Positions 43,372 to 51,694 of a DNA stretch of 64,000 nt are shown here, piece by piece. Source of the DNA: Alkalibacterium pelagium (GTDB lineage Bacteria > Bacillota > Bacilli > Lactobacillales > Carnobacteriaceae_A). Position numbers and translations under genes: made by a program. Position 1 is the stretch's first letter, and each line of letters begins with the position of its first letter. The stretch is from the NCBI RefSeq assembly GCF_900109325.1, contig NZ_FNZU01000004.1, positions 154,979 through 218,978 on the forward strand, written 5' to 3'. The notes beneath the pieces were generated by a model that was not told the origin of the DNA, ran no database searches, and was given only the letters and a program-made list of their open reading frames with translations.

Positions 43372-44751
43372 ATGACTGAAAATACAACAACACAGCTGAT
43401 ACAGGACGTAGTGGATCACGTGATAGCAGAAGACAGGGAAGCGTTGACCCAATGGGGAGACAGCCGAGATCAGTGGGTTCAAATGGGGGGAGACCTGCTA
43501 AAGGGCATCGACAAAGTGATTTCAAGTGACCTGCGCATCATCAAGGATGATGGATCGATCGGTACATACCCGGCATTTCGTGTCCAGCACAACAATGCCT
43601 GCGGATACTACAAAGGGGGAATCCGTTTCAGTACAGGTGTACACCAGTCAGAAGTGGAAACACTGGCGATGCTGATGACATTGAAGAATGCCCTGCATGA
43701 TCTTCCTTATGGTGGAGGAAAAGGTGGCGTGCATATCAATGTACGCGAACACTCCAAGCGTGAGCTGAAAGAAGTCAGTAAAGCATTTGTCCGCATGCTG
43801 CAGAATCAGATCGGTCCGTATAAAGATATTCCAGCTCCCGATGTCGGAACTGGTGAAGAAACGATGGACTGGATGACGGAAGAGTACAAGCTGCTGCATC
43901 CGAACCAGCCGTTTATCAACACCTTCACTGGTAAAAGCATTGCCAATGGTGGAACTAGAGGTCGTGCTGAATCGACGGGGATAGGGACCTTCCTGAGCTA
44001 CTATTATCTAGTTGAAGCTGTACTGAGCGGGAGTCTGTCGGTCAATGACGATCATACTGAACGTAAGGAAACGGTCAAAGCCATTGGAGAGAAAGATAAT
44101 GTAATCGTCGCTGTCCAAGGGTTCGGAAACTTGAGTCGGGCTGCAGCCATTGAGGCGGCCAACTGTGAGAAGAAACATACGGTGATCGCAGTATCTGATA
44201 GTCGCTCTACTATCTATAACGAAAATGGCCTGGATGTTGAAAAACTTGCTCCATTCAAAGAAAAGAATGACCGCCTCCCGAACGAAGAAGAGCTGAAGGA
44301 ACTGGGCGTCGAAGGAGTAGTCAGAGATCCTGATGCAGTCCTGACGCTGGACTGTGATGTTCTGATCCTGGGAGCTATTGAAGATCAGATCACATCTGAT
44401 AATCAGGCCGACATCAAAGCGGATATTCTGGTTGAAGGTGCAAATGGTCCGATTACTAAAGAAGCGGATGAGTACCTGGAATCTAAAGGAAAAGTCATTA
44501 TTCCTGACGTTCTGGCTAATGCCGGAGGAGTAACCGTGTCCTATCTGGAATGGGTTCAAGGCTTTACAAATGATTCAAAATCTAAAGAAACCATTCTGAA
44601 GGACATGAGCGACCGCATGAAAAATGTCAGCTACCGTGTCTACAACGCTTATTTCTCATCAGAAAGTGATGTCACTATGCGCTTCCTGTGCTACAAGCTG
44701 GCATTTTTAAGAGTGATCGATCTGATGAAACGTTCTGGAAAAATCAGTTAA
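43372..44751 (+). CDS. gdhA: Glutamate dehydrogenase (Glu/Leu/Phe/Val dehydrogenase family)
   Basis: A 459-residue hexameric-type dehydrogenase that links glutamate and 2-oxoglutarate plus ammonia. Substrate-site residues are in NACGYYKGGIRFSTGV and the catalytic Lys region PYGGGKGGVHINV. DVGTGEETMDWM and NGGTRGRAESTGIG follow. The Rossmann domain starts at VIVAVQGFGNLSRAAA near residue 248. Coenzyme preference is not obvious. I chose the ATG at 43372 after CGGAGGG; an upstream in-frame codon at 43321 has no binding site. It is followed after 16 bp by an epimerase-like gene in the same direction. Confidence 0.92.
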   Translation: MTENTTTQLIQDVVDHVIAEDREALTQWGDSRDQWVQMGGDLLKGIDKVISSDLRIIKDDGSIGTYPAFRVQHNNACGYYKGGIRFSTGVHQSEVETLAMLMTLKNALHDLPYGGGKGGVHINVREHSKRELKEVSKAFVRMLQNQIGPYKDIPAPDVGTGEETMDWMTEEYKLLHPNQPFINTFTGKSIANGGTRGRAESTGIGTFLSYYYLVEAVLSGSLSVNDDHTERKETVKAIGEKDNVIVAVQGFGNLSRAAAIEAANCEKKHTVIAVSDSRSTIYNENGLDVEKLAPFKEKNDRLPNEEELKELGVEGVVRDPDAVLTLDCDVLILGAIEDQITSDNQADIKADILVEGANGPITKEADEYLESKGKVIIPDVLANAGGVTVSYLEWVQGFTNDSKSKETILKDMSDRMKNVSYRVYNAYFSSESDVTMRFLCYKLAFLRVIDLMKRSGKIS

Positions 44752-44767
44752 ACTGGAGAGGTGACAG

Positions 44768-45505
44768 ATGAAGAAGCTGCTGCTTACTGGTGCGGCCGGT
44801 CGAATCGGCTCGCGCCTGATTGAAGATTTAGTGGATAAGTATGATCTGACCGCTGCGGACAAGGACTGTTCCGCCATTGCTGAATGGGATGATAGAGGGT
44901 GTCGTTTAGTTACATTTGATGTGACAGATCTCTCTGATTGTCGACGATTATGTGAAGGTATAGATACGGTGATTCATCTTGCCGGAAATCCGTCTCCTTT
45001 CGCCAAGTACGATGAACTGAAAGGGGTAAATATCGACGGCACCTACAACATGATGCAGGCCGCGAGCGAGCGGGGAGTCAGCCGGCTGATCTTTGCCAGC
45101 AGTATTCATGCCGTAAAAGGTTATGCTGCTGATGAGCAGGTCAAAACGACGAGCCCGGTCCGGCCGCCGGATCTGTACGGGGCAAGCAAAGCATTCGGTG
45201 AAGCGATCGGCCATTACTACGGAAGTGAAACTGACATGGAAGTCGTTGCGATCCGTATTGGCGGCTACCGGTCACTGGAAGTCATGAAGGAAAACGGCGA
45301 GGAGCCGGATATGCGTGAACGCAGCACATACATCAGCAAACGCGATCTGAATCAGCTGATACAAAAGTGTGCAGAAGTGACGCTCGAGAAACCTTTCATG
45401 ATCGTCCACGGCCTGTCTGACAACACCTTTAAATTCATGGACTTGACCGATACGAAAGAGAAAACAGGCTATGCACCAGTGGATAACGGCTTTGATTTTA
45501 AATAG
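44768..45505 (+). CDS. NAD(P)-dependent epimerase/dehydratase-family (extended SDR) protein
   Basis: A 245-residue Rossmann protein. LLLTGAAGRIGSRLIEDL (residues 4-21) is the TGxxGxxG cofactor loop, DTVIHLAGNPSP follows, and the catalytic pair is in YGASKAFGE (about Tyr138/Lys142). The size and the FASSIHAVKGY and GGYRSLEVMKENGEEPD segments are most like uronate dehydrogenase relatives, but the substrate is not certain. GAGAGGTG precedes the ATG. It is probably co-transcribed with gdhA. Confidence 0.82.
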   Translation: MKKLLLTGAAGRIGSRLIEDLVDKYDLTAADKDCSAIAEWDDRGCRLVTFDVTDLSDCRRLCEGIDTVIHLAGNPSPFAKYDELKGVNIDGTYNMMQAASERGVSRLIFASSIHAVKGYAADEQVKTTSPVRPPDLYGASKAFGEAIGHYYGSETDMEVVAIRIGGYRSLEVMKENGEEPDMRERSTYISKRDLNQLIQKCAEVTLEKPFMIVHGLSDNTFKFMDLTDTKEKTGYAPVDNGFDFK

Positions 45506-45507
45506 GA

Positions 45508-46038
45508 TCAAAATTTTCGTGTTCCTTGCGATTTATGCTCCTTTTCCAGTTTTAATAACTGTGCTTTCATGTCGAGGCCGCCTCTGAATTTCTTCGGAGC
45601 TGAAGACTTCGGCACGACACGATGACAAGGAAAAACAATAAGCAGCGGGTTTTTACCGATTGCTGTCCCGACAGACCGGGCAGCTTTGGGTGAGAGCCCG
45701 TTTTTTTCAGCCAGCTGACCGTACGTGACCGTCTCTCCGTATGGAATAGCAGCCAGACTTTGCCATATTTTCTTCTGAAAATCCGTTCCATTTTGAACGA
45801 CCGGTACATCGATGGACCGTGACTGGCCTGACAGATAAGACTGAAAGGCTTCGACGTATGGCCTTAGTTCAACTTCATTTTTTTCTGCAGAATGGTCAGG
45901 GTAATGGGCAGCCAGCCAGTTCAGACATTCTTCTACTGAAGCAGGCATGGAGCCGACAAAGCACAGGCCTTCATTCGTTGCTGCGATGTAGAACTGCCAA
46001 TGTTCGAATGAGAATAAGCCATAGTACGATATAGACAT
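45508..46038 (-). CDS. ogt: Methylated-DNA--protein-cysteine methyltransferase
   Basis: A 176-residue suicide repair enzyme for O6-methylguanine. The alkyl acceptor Cys is in VFPCHRVVPKS near residue 145. The DNA-binding helix is IPYGETVTYGQLAEKNGLSPKAARSVGTAIGKNP. An N-terminal ribonuclease-like domain of Ogt type precedes it. It ends 2 bp from the convergent epimerase gene, with no terminator between. I chose the ATG at 46038; a GTG at 46047 sits too close to AAGGAA. Confidence 0.92.
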   Translation of the reverse strand: MSISYYGLFSFEHWQFYIAATNEGLCFVGSMPASVEECLNWLAAHYPDHSAEKNEVELRPYVEAFQSYLSGQSRSIDVPVVQNGTDFQKKIWQSLAAIPYGETVTYGQLAEKNGLSPKAARSVGTAIGKNPLLIVFPCHRVVPKSSAPKKFRGGLDMKAQLLKLEKEHKSQGTRKF

Positions 46039-46097
46039 TAGAATCACATTCCTTTCAATATTTTGCTGAACCTAGAGATAATGATATAAGAAAAGCC

Positions 46098-46163
46098 ATC
46101 AAACGTACTGAATAATTATTCATCCTATGGAAGATTAATCAGACCGAACGTTTGATGACTTTG
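46098..46163. terminator. Hairpin between ogt and the nucleoside kinase gene
   Basis: ATCAAACGT pairs with ACGTTTGAT around a 41-base AT-rich loop, followed by GACTTTGTG. On the minus strand it follows the kinase gene and could end it. Confidence 0.5.
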
Positions 46164-46180
46164 TGTGTTTATTAAGTTAT

Positions 46181-46822
46181 TTAGACTTCCTGCGTTTCTT
46201 TCAGGGCGTCCTTTATTTTCTTCATGACCAGTTCCTGATGACCTGGCAGCTCGAGATTGATTTCATCGATATCGATCACCAGAGTCGGGCTTTTGTCATA
46301 CGATGCAAACCAGTCGTCGTATCGGCTATGAAGCTTCTTGTAGTAATCGAGCAGTTCTGGATTCCCTTCGACCTGTTCAAACGGACGCCCACGTTTCTGG
46401 ATGCGCTCCAGATGTGTATCCAGTGATCCCCTAAGATAAATTAGCAGATCCGGACCTTTTTTCGGCATGCCGTCAATTTCTTCCATCATGTTATCAAGTA
46501 AATCAGTGTATAAAGACATTTCCGCTTCACTCATATTCCCTTGTTCATAGTTGATACGAGTAAACAAGGCATCTTCGTAGATCGAACGGTCCAGCACATT
46601 ATGTCGATGCACCAGCGCCTGCTTGATGCTTCTGAAACGTGTATTCAGAAAGAAAATCTGCAGAGAAAATGCCCATCTTTTCGGGTTGTCATAAAACTTC
46701 TCCAGAATCGCATTATCTTTTACCTGCTCATAAAACGCCGTACTATTTAATTCTTCTGAGATCAGAGTGGTATATGTACTTTTTCCAGCTCCAATCATCC
46801 CTGCTAAAACAATCACAGACAT
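46181..46822 (-). CDS. Deoxynucleoside kinase
   Basis: A 213-residue enzyme that phosphorylates deoxynucleosides for salvage. The P-loop is LAGMIGAGKSTYTTLI at residues 6-20, DRSIYEDALF holds the DRS motif at about 82, and the Arg-rich lid is LERIQKRGRPFEQ near residue 150. Firmicutes often have a dAK/dGK pair; only one is here, and its specificity is not clear. GAAGGAGCC precedes the ATG at 46822; longer in-frame starts up to 46891 lack such a site. Confidence 0.9.
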   Translation of the reverse strand: MSVIVLAGMIGAGKSTYTTLISEELNSTAFYEQVKDNAILEKFYDNPKRWAFSLQIFFLNTRFRSIKQALVHRHNVLDRSIYEDALFTRINYEQGNMSEAEMSLYTDLLDNMMEEIDGMPKKGPDLLIYLRGSLDTHLERIQKRGRPFEQVEGNPELLDYYKKLHSRYDDWFASYDKSPTLVIDIDEINLELPGHQELVMKKIKDALKETQEV

Positions 46823-46975
46823 TGTGGCTCCTTCCAACTCATCCTTTATTTTCATCTTTTCTATCATACCACAGAAGTACGGCCCCGACATCCACTCCTG
46901 GCGAATAGAATAAAATACCTGAAAAATTGTGATAAAGGTGTGAAAGATCAGGTACGATAATCGACTTATGACAAA

Positions 46976-47725
46976 TCAAATCAAGCTAGCAAGCATAAAC
47001 AGTCCCAGTAAGAGGATGATAATTAGCACGATAGTCTTGAACTTGTCAACTTGTATTTTGGAATAGATTATGTCTCCTAGCTTGATAGCCATTATTATTA
47101 CAGGAAGAGAAAGAGCGTAGTATAGACCTAGTTCCTGTGTCCAGAATCCGCTCAGGAAGTGGCTTAGCACAATCAGAATACTGGAAATGAGAAAGTGAGC
47201 CTGTATGTTATCCTTGAATTCATCGGGGGTCCAGTTTCTCATTGTGCCGTACAGTACAACAGGAATGCCATTCATATTATAGGCACTTCCCAGCATTCCA
47301 GAGGAAAAGCCAAAAGGAATAGCATATCCAGGTCGACTGACCGTCTGTTGAATTGAATGGTTAGTTCTACTGGCACTCACTAATGAATAACCAGCATAAA
47401 GGACCAACAGCAGGCCGAGAAACAAATCAATCCACGCTCGTTCTGCAAAAACGACTAAGAGGAGCCCAATGGGGATGCCAGCTAACGTAGACAGAGATAA
47501 TTGTTTCAAGATGGCTGGATCAAGTTTATTCCAACCTGAAAATAAAGAGAAAAGAGCAACAGTGAAACCGACAAGTGCGACAAGAGATACCGCTGTTGAA
47601 AAAGGAATCGGGAGCAGAGCCAGTAAAGGCATACTGACAACAGAATCCCCAAAGCCAAAAGTAGAACGCATAAGCGAACCTAGAAAAACAGCACCCACTA
47701 CATATATTATCAGACTATAATTCAA
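46976..47725 (-). CDS. TauE/SafE-family membrane transporter
   Basis: A 249-residue protein with about eight spans of the sulfite exporter TauE/SafE family. VVGAVFLGSLMRSTFGFGDSVVSMPLLALL near the start and GYAIPFGFSSGMLGSAYNMNGIPVVLYG at about 135-162 are the two duplicated family segments. Substrates in the family include sulfite, sulfoacetate and other organic acids; none can be assigned. The start is probably TTG at 47725, since AAAGGAGG lies eight bases before it. The ATG 33 bp upstream lies before that site. The gap up to butA (326 bp) holds the butA promoter and a cre-like site. Confidence 0.8.
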   Translation of the reverse strand: MNYSLIIYVVGAVFLGSLMRSTFGFGDSVVSMPLLALLPIPFSTAVSLVALVGFTVALFSLFSGWNKLDPAILKQLSLSTLAGIPIGLLLVVFAERAWIDLFLGLLLVLYAGYSLVSASRTNHSIQQTVSRPGYAIPFGFSSGMLGSAYNMNGIPVVLYGTMRNWTPDEFKDNIQAHFLISSILIVLSHFLSGFWTQELGLYYALSLPVIIMAIKLGDIIYSKIQVDKFKTIVLIIILLLGLFMLASLI

Positions 47726-47854
47726 GTACCTGTCCTCCTTTCCGAGACTCATTGTCAAGATTTATCTTTAACTATGACAATACCTCCGCAAGGGTAACAT
47801 AATTTTAAATAAGAGTCATTACGCACCAGCTCCATATTTACTATATAGTACCAA

Positions 47855-47883
47855 TTGTTAGCTCTATTTGATTGACTTATAAT
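47855..47883 (+). promoter_or_regulatory. Candidate promoter of the acetoin reductase gene
   Basis: TTGTTA at 47855-47860 and TATAAT at 47878-47883 have a 17-bp spacer. The predicted leader is about 160 nt and contains a cre-like site. Confidence 0.55.
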
Positions 47884-47925
47884 TCAACAATCGATGTGTA
47901 CATAGAGAATGAAGGTGAAAAGCAA

Positions 47926-47939
47926 TAAAAACGCTTTCG
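47926..47939. promoter_or_regulatory. Candidate CcpA (cre) site upstream of butA
   Basis: TAAAAACGCTTTCG matches the cre form TGAAAACGCTTTCA at 12 of 14 positions. It lies about 40 bp after the predicted start site, where CcpA would block elongation. Confidence 0.5.
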
Positions 47940-48051
47940 TTAGGAATCAAACAGAATTAGTGGTAAGTTGGGTCTAAAGATAAAAAAGAAAGAGGTGACA
48001 TCAGAGTCGGTAGTCAGCTAAGGATAAGAACCTTATAGGAGGGGCTTTTAA

Positions 48052-48831
48052 ATGGCAAAAGATAAAGTTGCAGTAATAACAGGTGGAGCTCAAGGCTTAG
48101 GAAAAGGAATCGCAAAGAGACTTGCAGAAGATGGCTTTAAAGTCGTGATCAGTGACATGGATGAATCTGCATTGGAAAAAGTAGAAGAAGAGTTTAAGTC
48201 CAGTAATTATGATGTATCGACTTTCAAGGGCAATGTTTCTAAACCTGAGGATCAGACAGATTTGGTCAAGCATTCAGTCGATACATTTGGGCGTCTGGAC
48301 GTTTTTATCAATAACGCTGGTATCGAAGGAGACGTCGCTCCAATTGTTGAAGTTGAACCGGACTCAGTCGACATGGTACTTGATGTCAATGTAAAAGGGG
48401 TTATTTATGGAATACAGGCAGCTGCCAGACAGCTAAAAGAACAGGGCGAAGGCGGAAAAATAATTAATGCCTGTAGTATTGCGGGTCAAGAAGGATTCGA
48501 AATGCTTTCCCCTTATACTGCTTCAAAATTTGCGGTTAAAGGTCTGACCCAGGCAGCGGCTAAGGAACTCGCACCAGATAAAATCACCGTTAATGCCTAT
48601 TGCCCCGGTATAGCAGGAACATCAATGTGGGACAGATTGGACGAAAAAATGATGGAACACATGGGAACAAAAAAAGGCGAAGCATTCGAACAATATGCTC
48701 AAGATATAGCTTTGGGACGCACACAGGAACCGGAAGATGTAGCAAACCTTGTTTCTTTCCTGGCATCAGATGAATCAAACTACATTACCGGACAGTCAAT
48801 CATATCAGATGGTGGAATGATATTCAGGTAA
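48052..48831 (+). CDS. butA: Diacetyl/acetoin reductase, short-chain dehydrogenase
   Basis: A 259-residue SDR enzyme that reduces diacetyl to acetoin and acetoin to 2,3-butanediol with NADH. The cofactor loop is [12 protein letters not shown], with NNAG at about residue 88, and the catalytic Ser and Tyr-x-x-x-Lys lie in [20 protein letters not shown]. The segment [19 protein letters not shown] is characteristic of meso-2,3-butanediol/acetoin reductases. The C-terminus [15 protein letters not shown] is typical. The cre-like site upstream fits carbon control of overflow metabolism. AGGAGGGGC precedes the ATG. Confidence 0.88.
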   Translation: MAKDKVAVITGGAQGLGKGIAKRLAEDGFKVVISDMDESALEKVEEEFKSSNYDVSTFKGNVSKPEDQTDLVKHSVDTFGRLDVFINNAGIEGDVAPIVEVEPDSVDMVLDVNVKGVIYGIQAAARQLKEQGEGGKIINACSIAGQEGFEMLSPYTASKFAVKGLTQAAAKELAPDKITVNAYCPGIAGTSMWDRLDEKMMEHMGTKKGEAFEQYAQDIALGRTQEPEDVANLVSFLASDESNYITGQSIISDGGMIFR

Positions 48832-48858
48832 ATAGTGATCAGCACCACTGTAATCAAG

Positions 48859-48886
48859 AAGACCTTCTGACTTGAAGGTCTTTTTT
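48859..48886 (+). terminator. Terminator of butA
   Basis: AAGACCTTC pairs with GAAGGTCTT and is followed by TTTTTA. Confidence 0.82.
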
Positions 48887-48954
48887 ATACATACTTTTAA
48901 CTTGTAGAGTGTAAACCGTTAGAATTATTTATGTCGTTTATGTTAACTGTTGAA

Positions 48955-48968
48955 CAAATGCGCTTTCA
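48955..48968. promoter_or_regulatory. Candidate CcpA (cre) site upstream of lrgAB
   Basis: CAAATGCGCTTTCA matches TGAAAGCGCTTTCA at 11 of 14 positions, with an intact GCGCTTTCA half, 64 bp before the CidA/LrgA-family gene. Confidence 0.4.
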
Positions 48969-49031
48969 TTCCTTTTCAAAGTAGGGGGTTTGCTATAAAA
49001 TAAAGCAGAAGAAGCTTGAGGAGGAGTATAG

Positions 49032-49421
49032 GTGAGACAGTTAAAACAGCTTTTCTGGATATTTTTATTTTCATTCATAGGAGAGTTTTTATCATTGATC
49101 AGTCCGGTTGCTGTACCGGGAAGCGTGATCGGGATGGTGATGTTATTTTTTGCACTTCATTTTAAATGGGTCAAACTGAAGCAGGTAGAGGAAGTCGGTA
49201 GCTGGCTGACTGACAACATGGCGATTTTCTTTGTTCCCGCAGGAGTAGGTCTGATGACGAACTTCGGTATATTAGGAGACATCTGGTGGCAGCTCCTGGT
49301 GACGATATTTGTCACGACAACGTTGATGATTGGATTTGTAGCATTAGTCGTTCAGTGGCTCAAGCGGAAAAAAGATGAGAAAACTGACCAGCAAGCCGGC
49401 TTCAATAAGGAGTTGGCCTGA
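49032..49421 (+). CDS. lrgA: CidA/LrgA-family holin-like protein
   Basis: A 129-residue membrane protein with four spans. ISPVAVPGSVIGMVMLFFALHFKWVKLKQVEEVGSWLTDNMAIFFVPAGVG is the family core. LrgA/CidA proteins act with LrgB/CidB in control of autolysis; the Bacillus pair PftAB is a pyruvate channel. The start is GTG at 49032 after GGAGGAG. The stop is followed after one base by the LrgB gene, so the two are coupled. Whether this is a Cid, Lrg or Pft system cannot be told, and no LytTR regulator is nearby. Confidence 0.85.
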   Translation: MRQLKQLFWIFLFSFIGEFLSLISPVAVPGSVIGMVMLFFALHFKWVKLKQVEEVGSWLTDNMAIFFVPAGVGLMTNFGILGDIWWQLLVTIFVTTTLMIGFVALVVQWLKRKKDEKTDQQAGFNKELA

Positions 49422-49422
49422 T

Positions 49423-50130
49423 ATGATGGATATTTTATCGACCAACCCGTTTTTCGGCTTATTCATCACCTTCTTTTTCTTTCTGTTAGGTACACTGTTT
49501 CATAGAAGATGGCCGGGAAACCCGTTATTCAATCCGCTGATCTTTTCAATTACCTGCATCATCATTCTATTGCTGGTTACAGGAATTCCTTATGAGCAGT
49601 ACAATGAAGGTGGCCGATTCATCAATTTGTGGATCACACCGGCTACCGTCGCACTGGCTATTAAGCTGGAAAAAAACTTCGTCTACTTGAAGACCTACTA
49701 CACAGCTATTTTATCCGGCATCGCTCTGGGCGTACTGTTCCATACAGCGATACTGGTCATCGTCAGTATTCTGTTTCAGTTCAATCAGGAACTGGTGGCG
49801 ACCCTGTTTCCGAAATCGATCACAACGGCGATTGCATTGGGCGTGTCTGATTCACTAGGAGGCATTGTTTCGTTGACAGTAGCCATCGTGGTCTTCACAG
49901 GGGTGCTCGGAACTGTTGTCGGCCCGCCAATCTTTGCCTTGCTAAAGATAAACGACCCGGTCGCTCAAGGAGTAGCTCTGGGATCTGGATCACATGCTAT
50001 GGGTACAGCTAAAGCTATCGAACTTGGTGATGTGCAGGCCGCAATGTCTGGGCTGTCGATCGTCTTGACCGGTATCGTCGTGGTTATTCTGGCCCCGTTA
50101 GTTATGGGATTTGTGGGTGTGCTGTTTTAG
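49423..50130 (+). CDS. lrgB: LrgB-family membrane protein
   Basis: A 235-residue membrane protein of about six to eight spans. FLGTLFHRRWPGNPLFNPL, ALAIKLEKNFVYLK, FPKSITTAIALGVSDSLGG and the GSGSHAMGTAKAIELGDVQAAMSGL segment near residue 185 (here GLGSGSHAMGT-like) are LrgB hallmarks. It acts with the LrgA-type protein encoded just upstream. I chose the ATG at 49423 because the AAGGAG at 49408 serves it; a longer frame would overlap lrgA. Confidence 0.87.
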   Translation: MMDILSTNPFFGLFITFFFFLLGTLFHRRWPGNPLFNPLIFSITCIIILLLVTGIPYEQYNEGGRFINLWITPATVALAIKLEKNFVYLKTYYTAILSGIALGVLFHTAILVIVSILFQFNQELVATLFPKSITTAIALGVSDSLGGIVSLTVAIVVFTGVLGTVVGPPIFALLKINDPVAQGVALGSGSHAMGTAKAIELGDVQAAMSGLSIVLTGIVVVILAPLVMGFVGVLF

Positions 50131-50166
50131 TTCTTGATCGATATCGGGATGGTATTATGCCATCTG

Positions 50167-50318
50167 CAACCAACTCGATGGGATTTGGATGCCGAGTGGG
50201 TTCTAAGGATGGTCTTGCGACGCACTCGCCTTGGAATGAGGACTGGGTTGGTTCTAAGTGATGTCTTGCGACCAACTCGATGGGGAAAAGAAACCTGAGT
50301 GGGTTCTAAAACCCACCT
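50167..50318 (+). repeat. Three tandem units of the 52-bp repeat family
   Basis: Units begin at about 50167, 50219 and 50270 with the same period (51-52 bp) and the same key elements as the array at 1413-1891: ACCAACTCGATG, GAGTGGGTTCTAAG and TCTTGCGAC. They are in the same orientation but more diverged. The array lies between lrgB and a convergent small gene. This shows the repeat is a dispersed family of this genome, not a one-off. Confidence 0.75.
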
Positions 50319-50336
50319 GGGCCCTATTATAATGGT

Positions 50337-50358
50337 CCTTCCGACGACTGTCGGAAGG
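50337..50358. terminator. Hairpin downstream of lrgB
   Basis: CCTTCCGAC pairs perfectly with GTCGGAAGG around a four-base loop. No T tract follows, so termination would be weak. Confidence 0.45.
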
Positions 50359-50370
50359 CTTCATCATTGA

Positions 50371-50418
50371 AAAAGAGCAGTTGAGCACTGGATTTAATTA
50401 TCCGCTCAACTGCTTTTG
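50371..50418 (-). terminator. Terminator of the small membrane protein gene
   Basis: AGCAGTTGAGC pairs perfectly with GCTCAACTGCT, followed by CTTTTTC on the minus strand just past the stop codon. Confidence 0.8.
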
Positions 50419-50420
50419 AT

Positions 50421-50606
50421 TTATTCCGACTCTTTCAAGCGTTCACTTTTTCTGGCCTTCACGACCATTCGTTCCTGAGCTGTCGCGATCCGCTCAAGTG
50501 ATCTAGATATACTCCTGATAAGAATCACTAAGTAAATGACAAGTACGGGTACAGCCAGAGCAACCAGTATATAAATAAAACCAAATAGAAAATCGAACAT
50601 AAACAT
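50421..50606 (-). CDS. Small single-span membrane protein
   Basis: A 61-residue protein: a long hydrophobic helix at about 5-30 (FLFGFIYILVALAVPVLVIYLVILI) followed by a basic, helical cytosolic tail (RSISRSLERIATAQERMVVKARKSERLKE). GAAAGGGTTGAG precedes the ATG, and a perfect terminator follows, which supports a real gene. Family and role are unknown to me. It is downstream of the RpiR regulator gene in the same direction (41 bp), so they may be co-transcribed. Confidence 0.7.
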   Translation of the reverse strand: MFMFDFLFGFIYILVALAVPVLVIYLVILIRSISRSLERIATAQERMVVKARKSERLKESE

Positions 50607-50647
50607 TTAACTCAACCCTTTCTCTCAATAAGTAAATTAGACCAAAC

Positions 50648-51502
50648 TTAAAACCGCTCATCCAGAAACAGGGTCTCGGATGCGATGCGCTTGGACTGGT
50701 TCTTGTCGTAATTTGAAACGAATAGACAGCCGTACAAGGTGTTCAGCACATAATCGATCGCTGTCTGTGACGAGAAAGTCGACAGCTTGACTGACTGGCT
50801 TTCGCTTTCAGCCACTGGAAGAATCAAATCTCCAAGCGAAGCAATATGCGAAGACGGATTGCCCGTTATCACAATAATCGTCGCTCCGTTCTGCTTGAGC
50901 AGCTGGGTGATGTAGTAATTATTCTTACTTTCCCCACTATAGGAAATGACAATGGCGCAGTCACCTTGTCTGAAATTTGTTGCGAGGTGGCGATTTTCTC
51001 CAGGCAAGGCTGCCATGTGAACAGACCGGTCGATTTTCATCAGCTTATTCTGGAAATTCAAGGCAGGCAGGTAAGTATCGCCGTACGCAAATACCCCGAT
51101 TTTATCAGCCTGAAGCAGAAGCTCCACAGCCCGTTCAAGCTTATCAGGTGACAGCAGCTGACTCGTCTGATTAAGAGAATCAGTGAACAGCTCGAGGATT
51201 TTCTTCTGAATCTCTCCGTAAGAATCGTCATCTGTAAAAGGAAAATCAGGGTCCACATTCGATATGGCGTTGTATTCCTTCTGCAGCTCGGCGGACCACT
51301 TGATTTTAAAATCCTTGAAGCCTTTCAGACCGATTTTCCGGCAGAGTCTGACCACAGTTGAAGGGGAGGTATAAGTCAGTTCCGAAAGAGCCTGAATCGA
51401 TAAATTAAGGACTTCTTCCTTGTTGGTAATTATGTACTGAGCGACTGCTTTTTCCGATGCATTGAACTGTTCATCGTGTTTCAGATCTGTTAATAATGAC
51501 AT
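50648..51502 (-). CDS. RpiR-family (MurR-like) transcriptional regulator
   Basis: A 284-residue regulator. The N-terminal HTH (about 1-77) has EKAVAQYIITNKEEVLNLSIQALSELTYTSPSTVVRLCRKIGLKGFKDFK. The SIS domain that binds a sugar phosphate occupies about 125-260, with VFAYGDTYLPALNFQNKL and CAIVISYSGESKNNYYITQLLKQNGATIIVITG. It probably controls the divergent Gfo/Idh/MocA gene in response to a phosphosugar. The ATG at 51502 lies eight bases after AGGAGG. Confidence 0.88.
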   Translation of the reverse strand: MSLLTDLKHDEQFNASEKAVAQYIITNKEEVLNLSIQALSELTYTSPSTVVRLCRKIGLKGFKDFKIKWSAELQKEYNAISNVDPDFPFTDDDSYGEIQKKILELFTDSLNQTSQLLSPDKLERAVELLLQADKIGVFAYGDTYLPALNFQNKLMKIDRSVHMAALPGENRHLATNFRQGDCAIVISYSGESKNNYYITQLLKQNGATIIVITGNPSSHIASLGDLILPVAESESQSVKLSTFSSQTAIDYVLNTLYGCLFVSNYDKNQSKRIASETLFLDERF

Positions 51503-51694
51503 GCGATCCACCTCCTAAAACTAAGTGTACATAAAAGTCAGCAATCTAACCAGTTTTTGGGTAATTTATTTCAGTAAACAAACAATTCTGACCGACTTTT
51601 CTGAAAAAACTGCCCACTTAACTGAGATAATTTACAGAAGGAAGCCAACGTGATTAAATAGTAAGTGAGATGACAACACATTAGGAGGAAGCAT

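Noticed and set aside
47775..47800. MerR-type operator in TACCTCCGCAAGGGTA upstream of the TauE gene
   Set aside because: The dyad has several mismatches and no -35/-10 boxes with the long spacing typical of MerR promoters.
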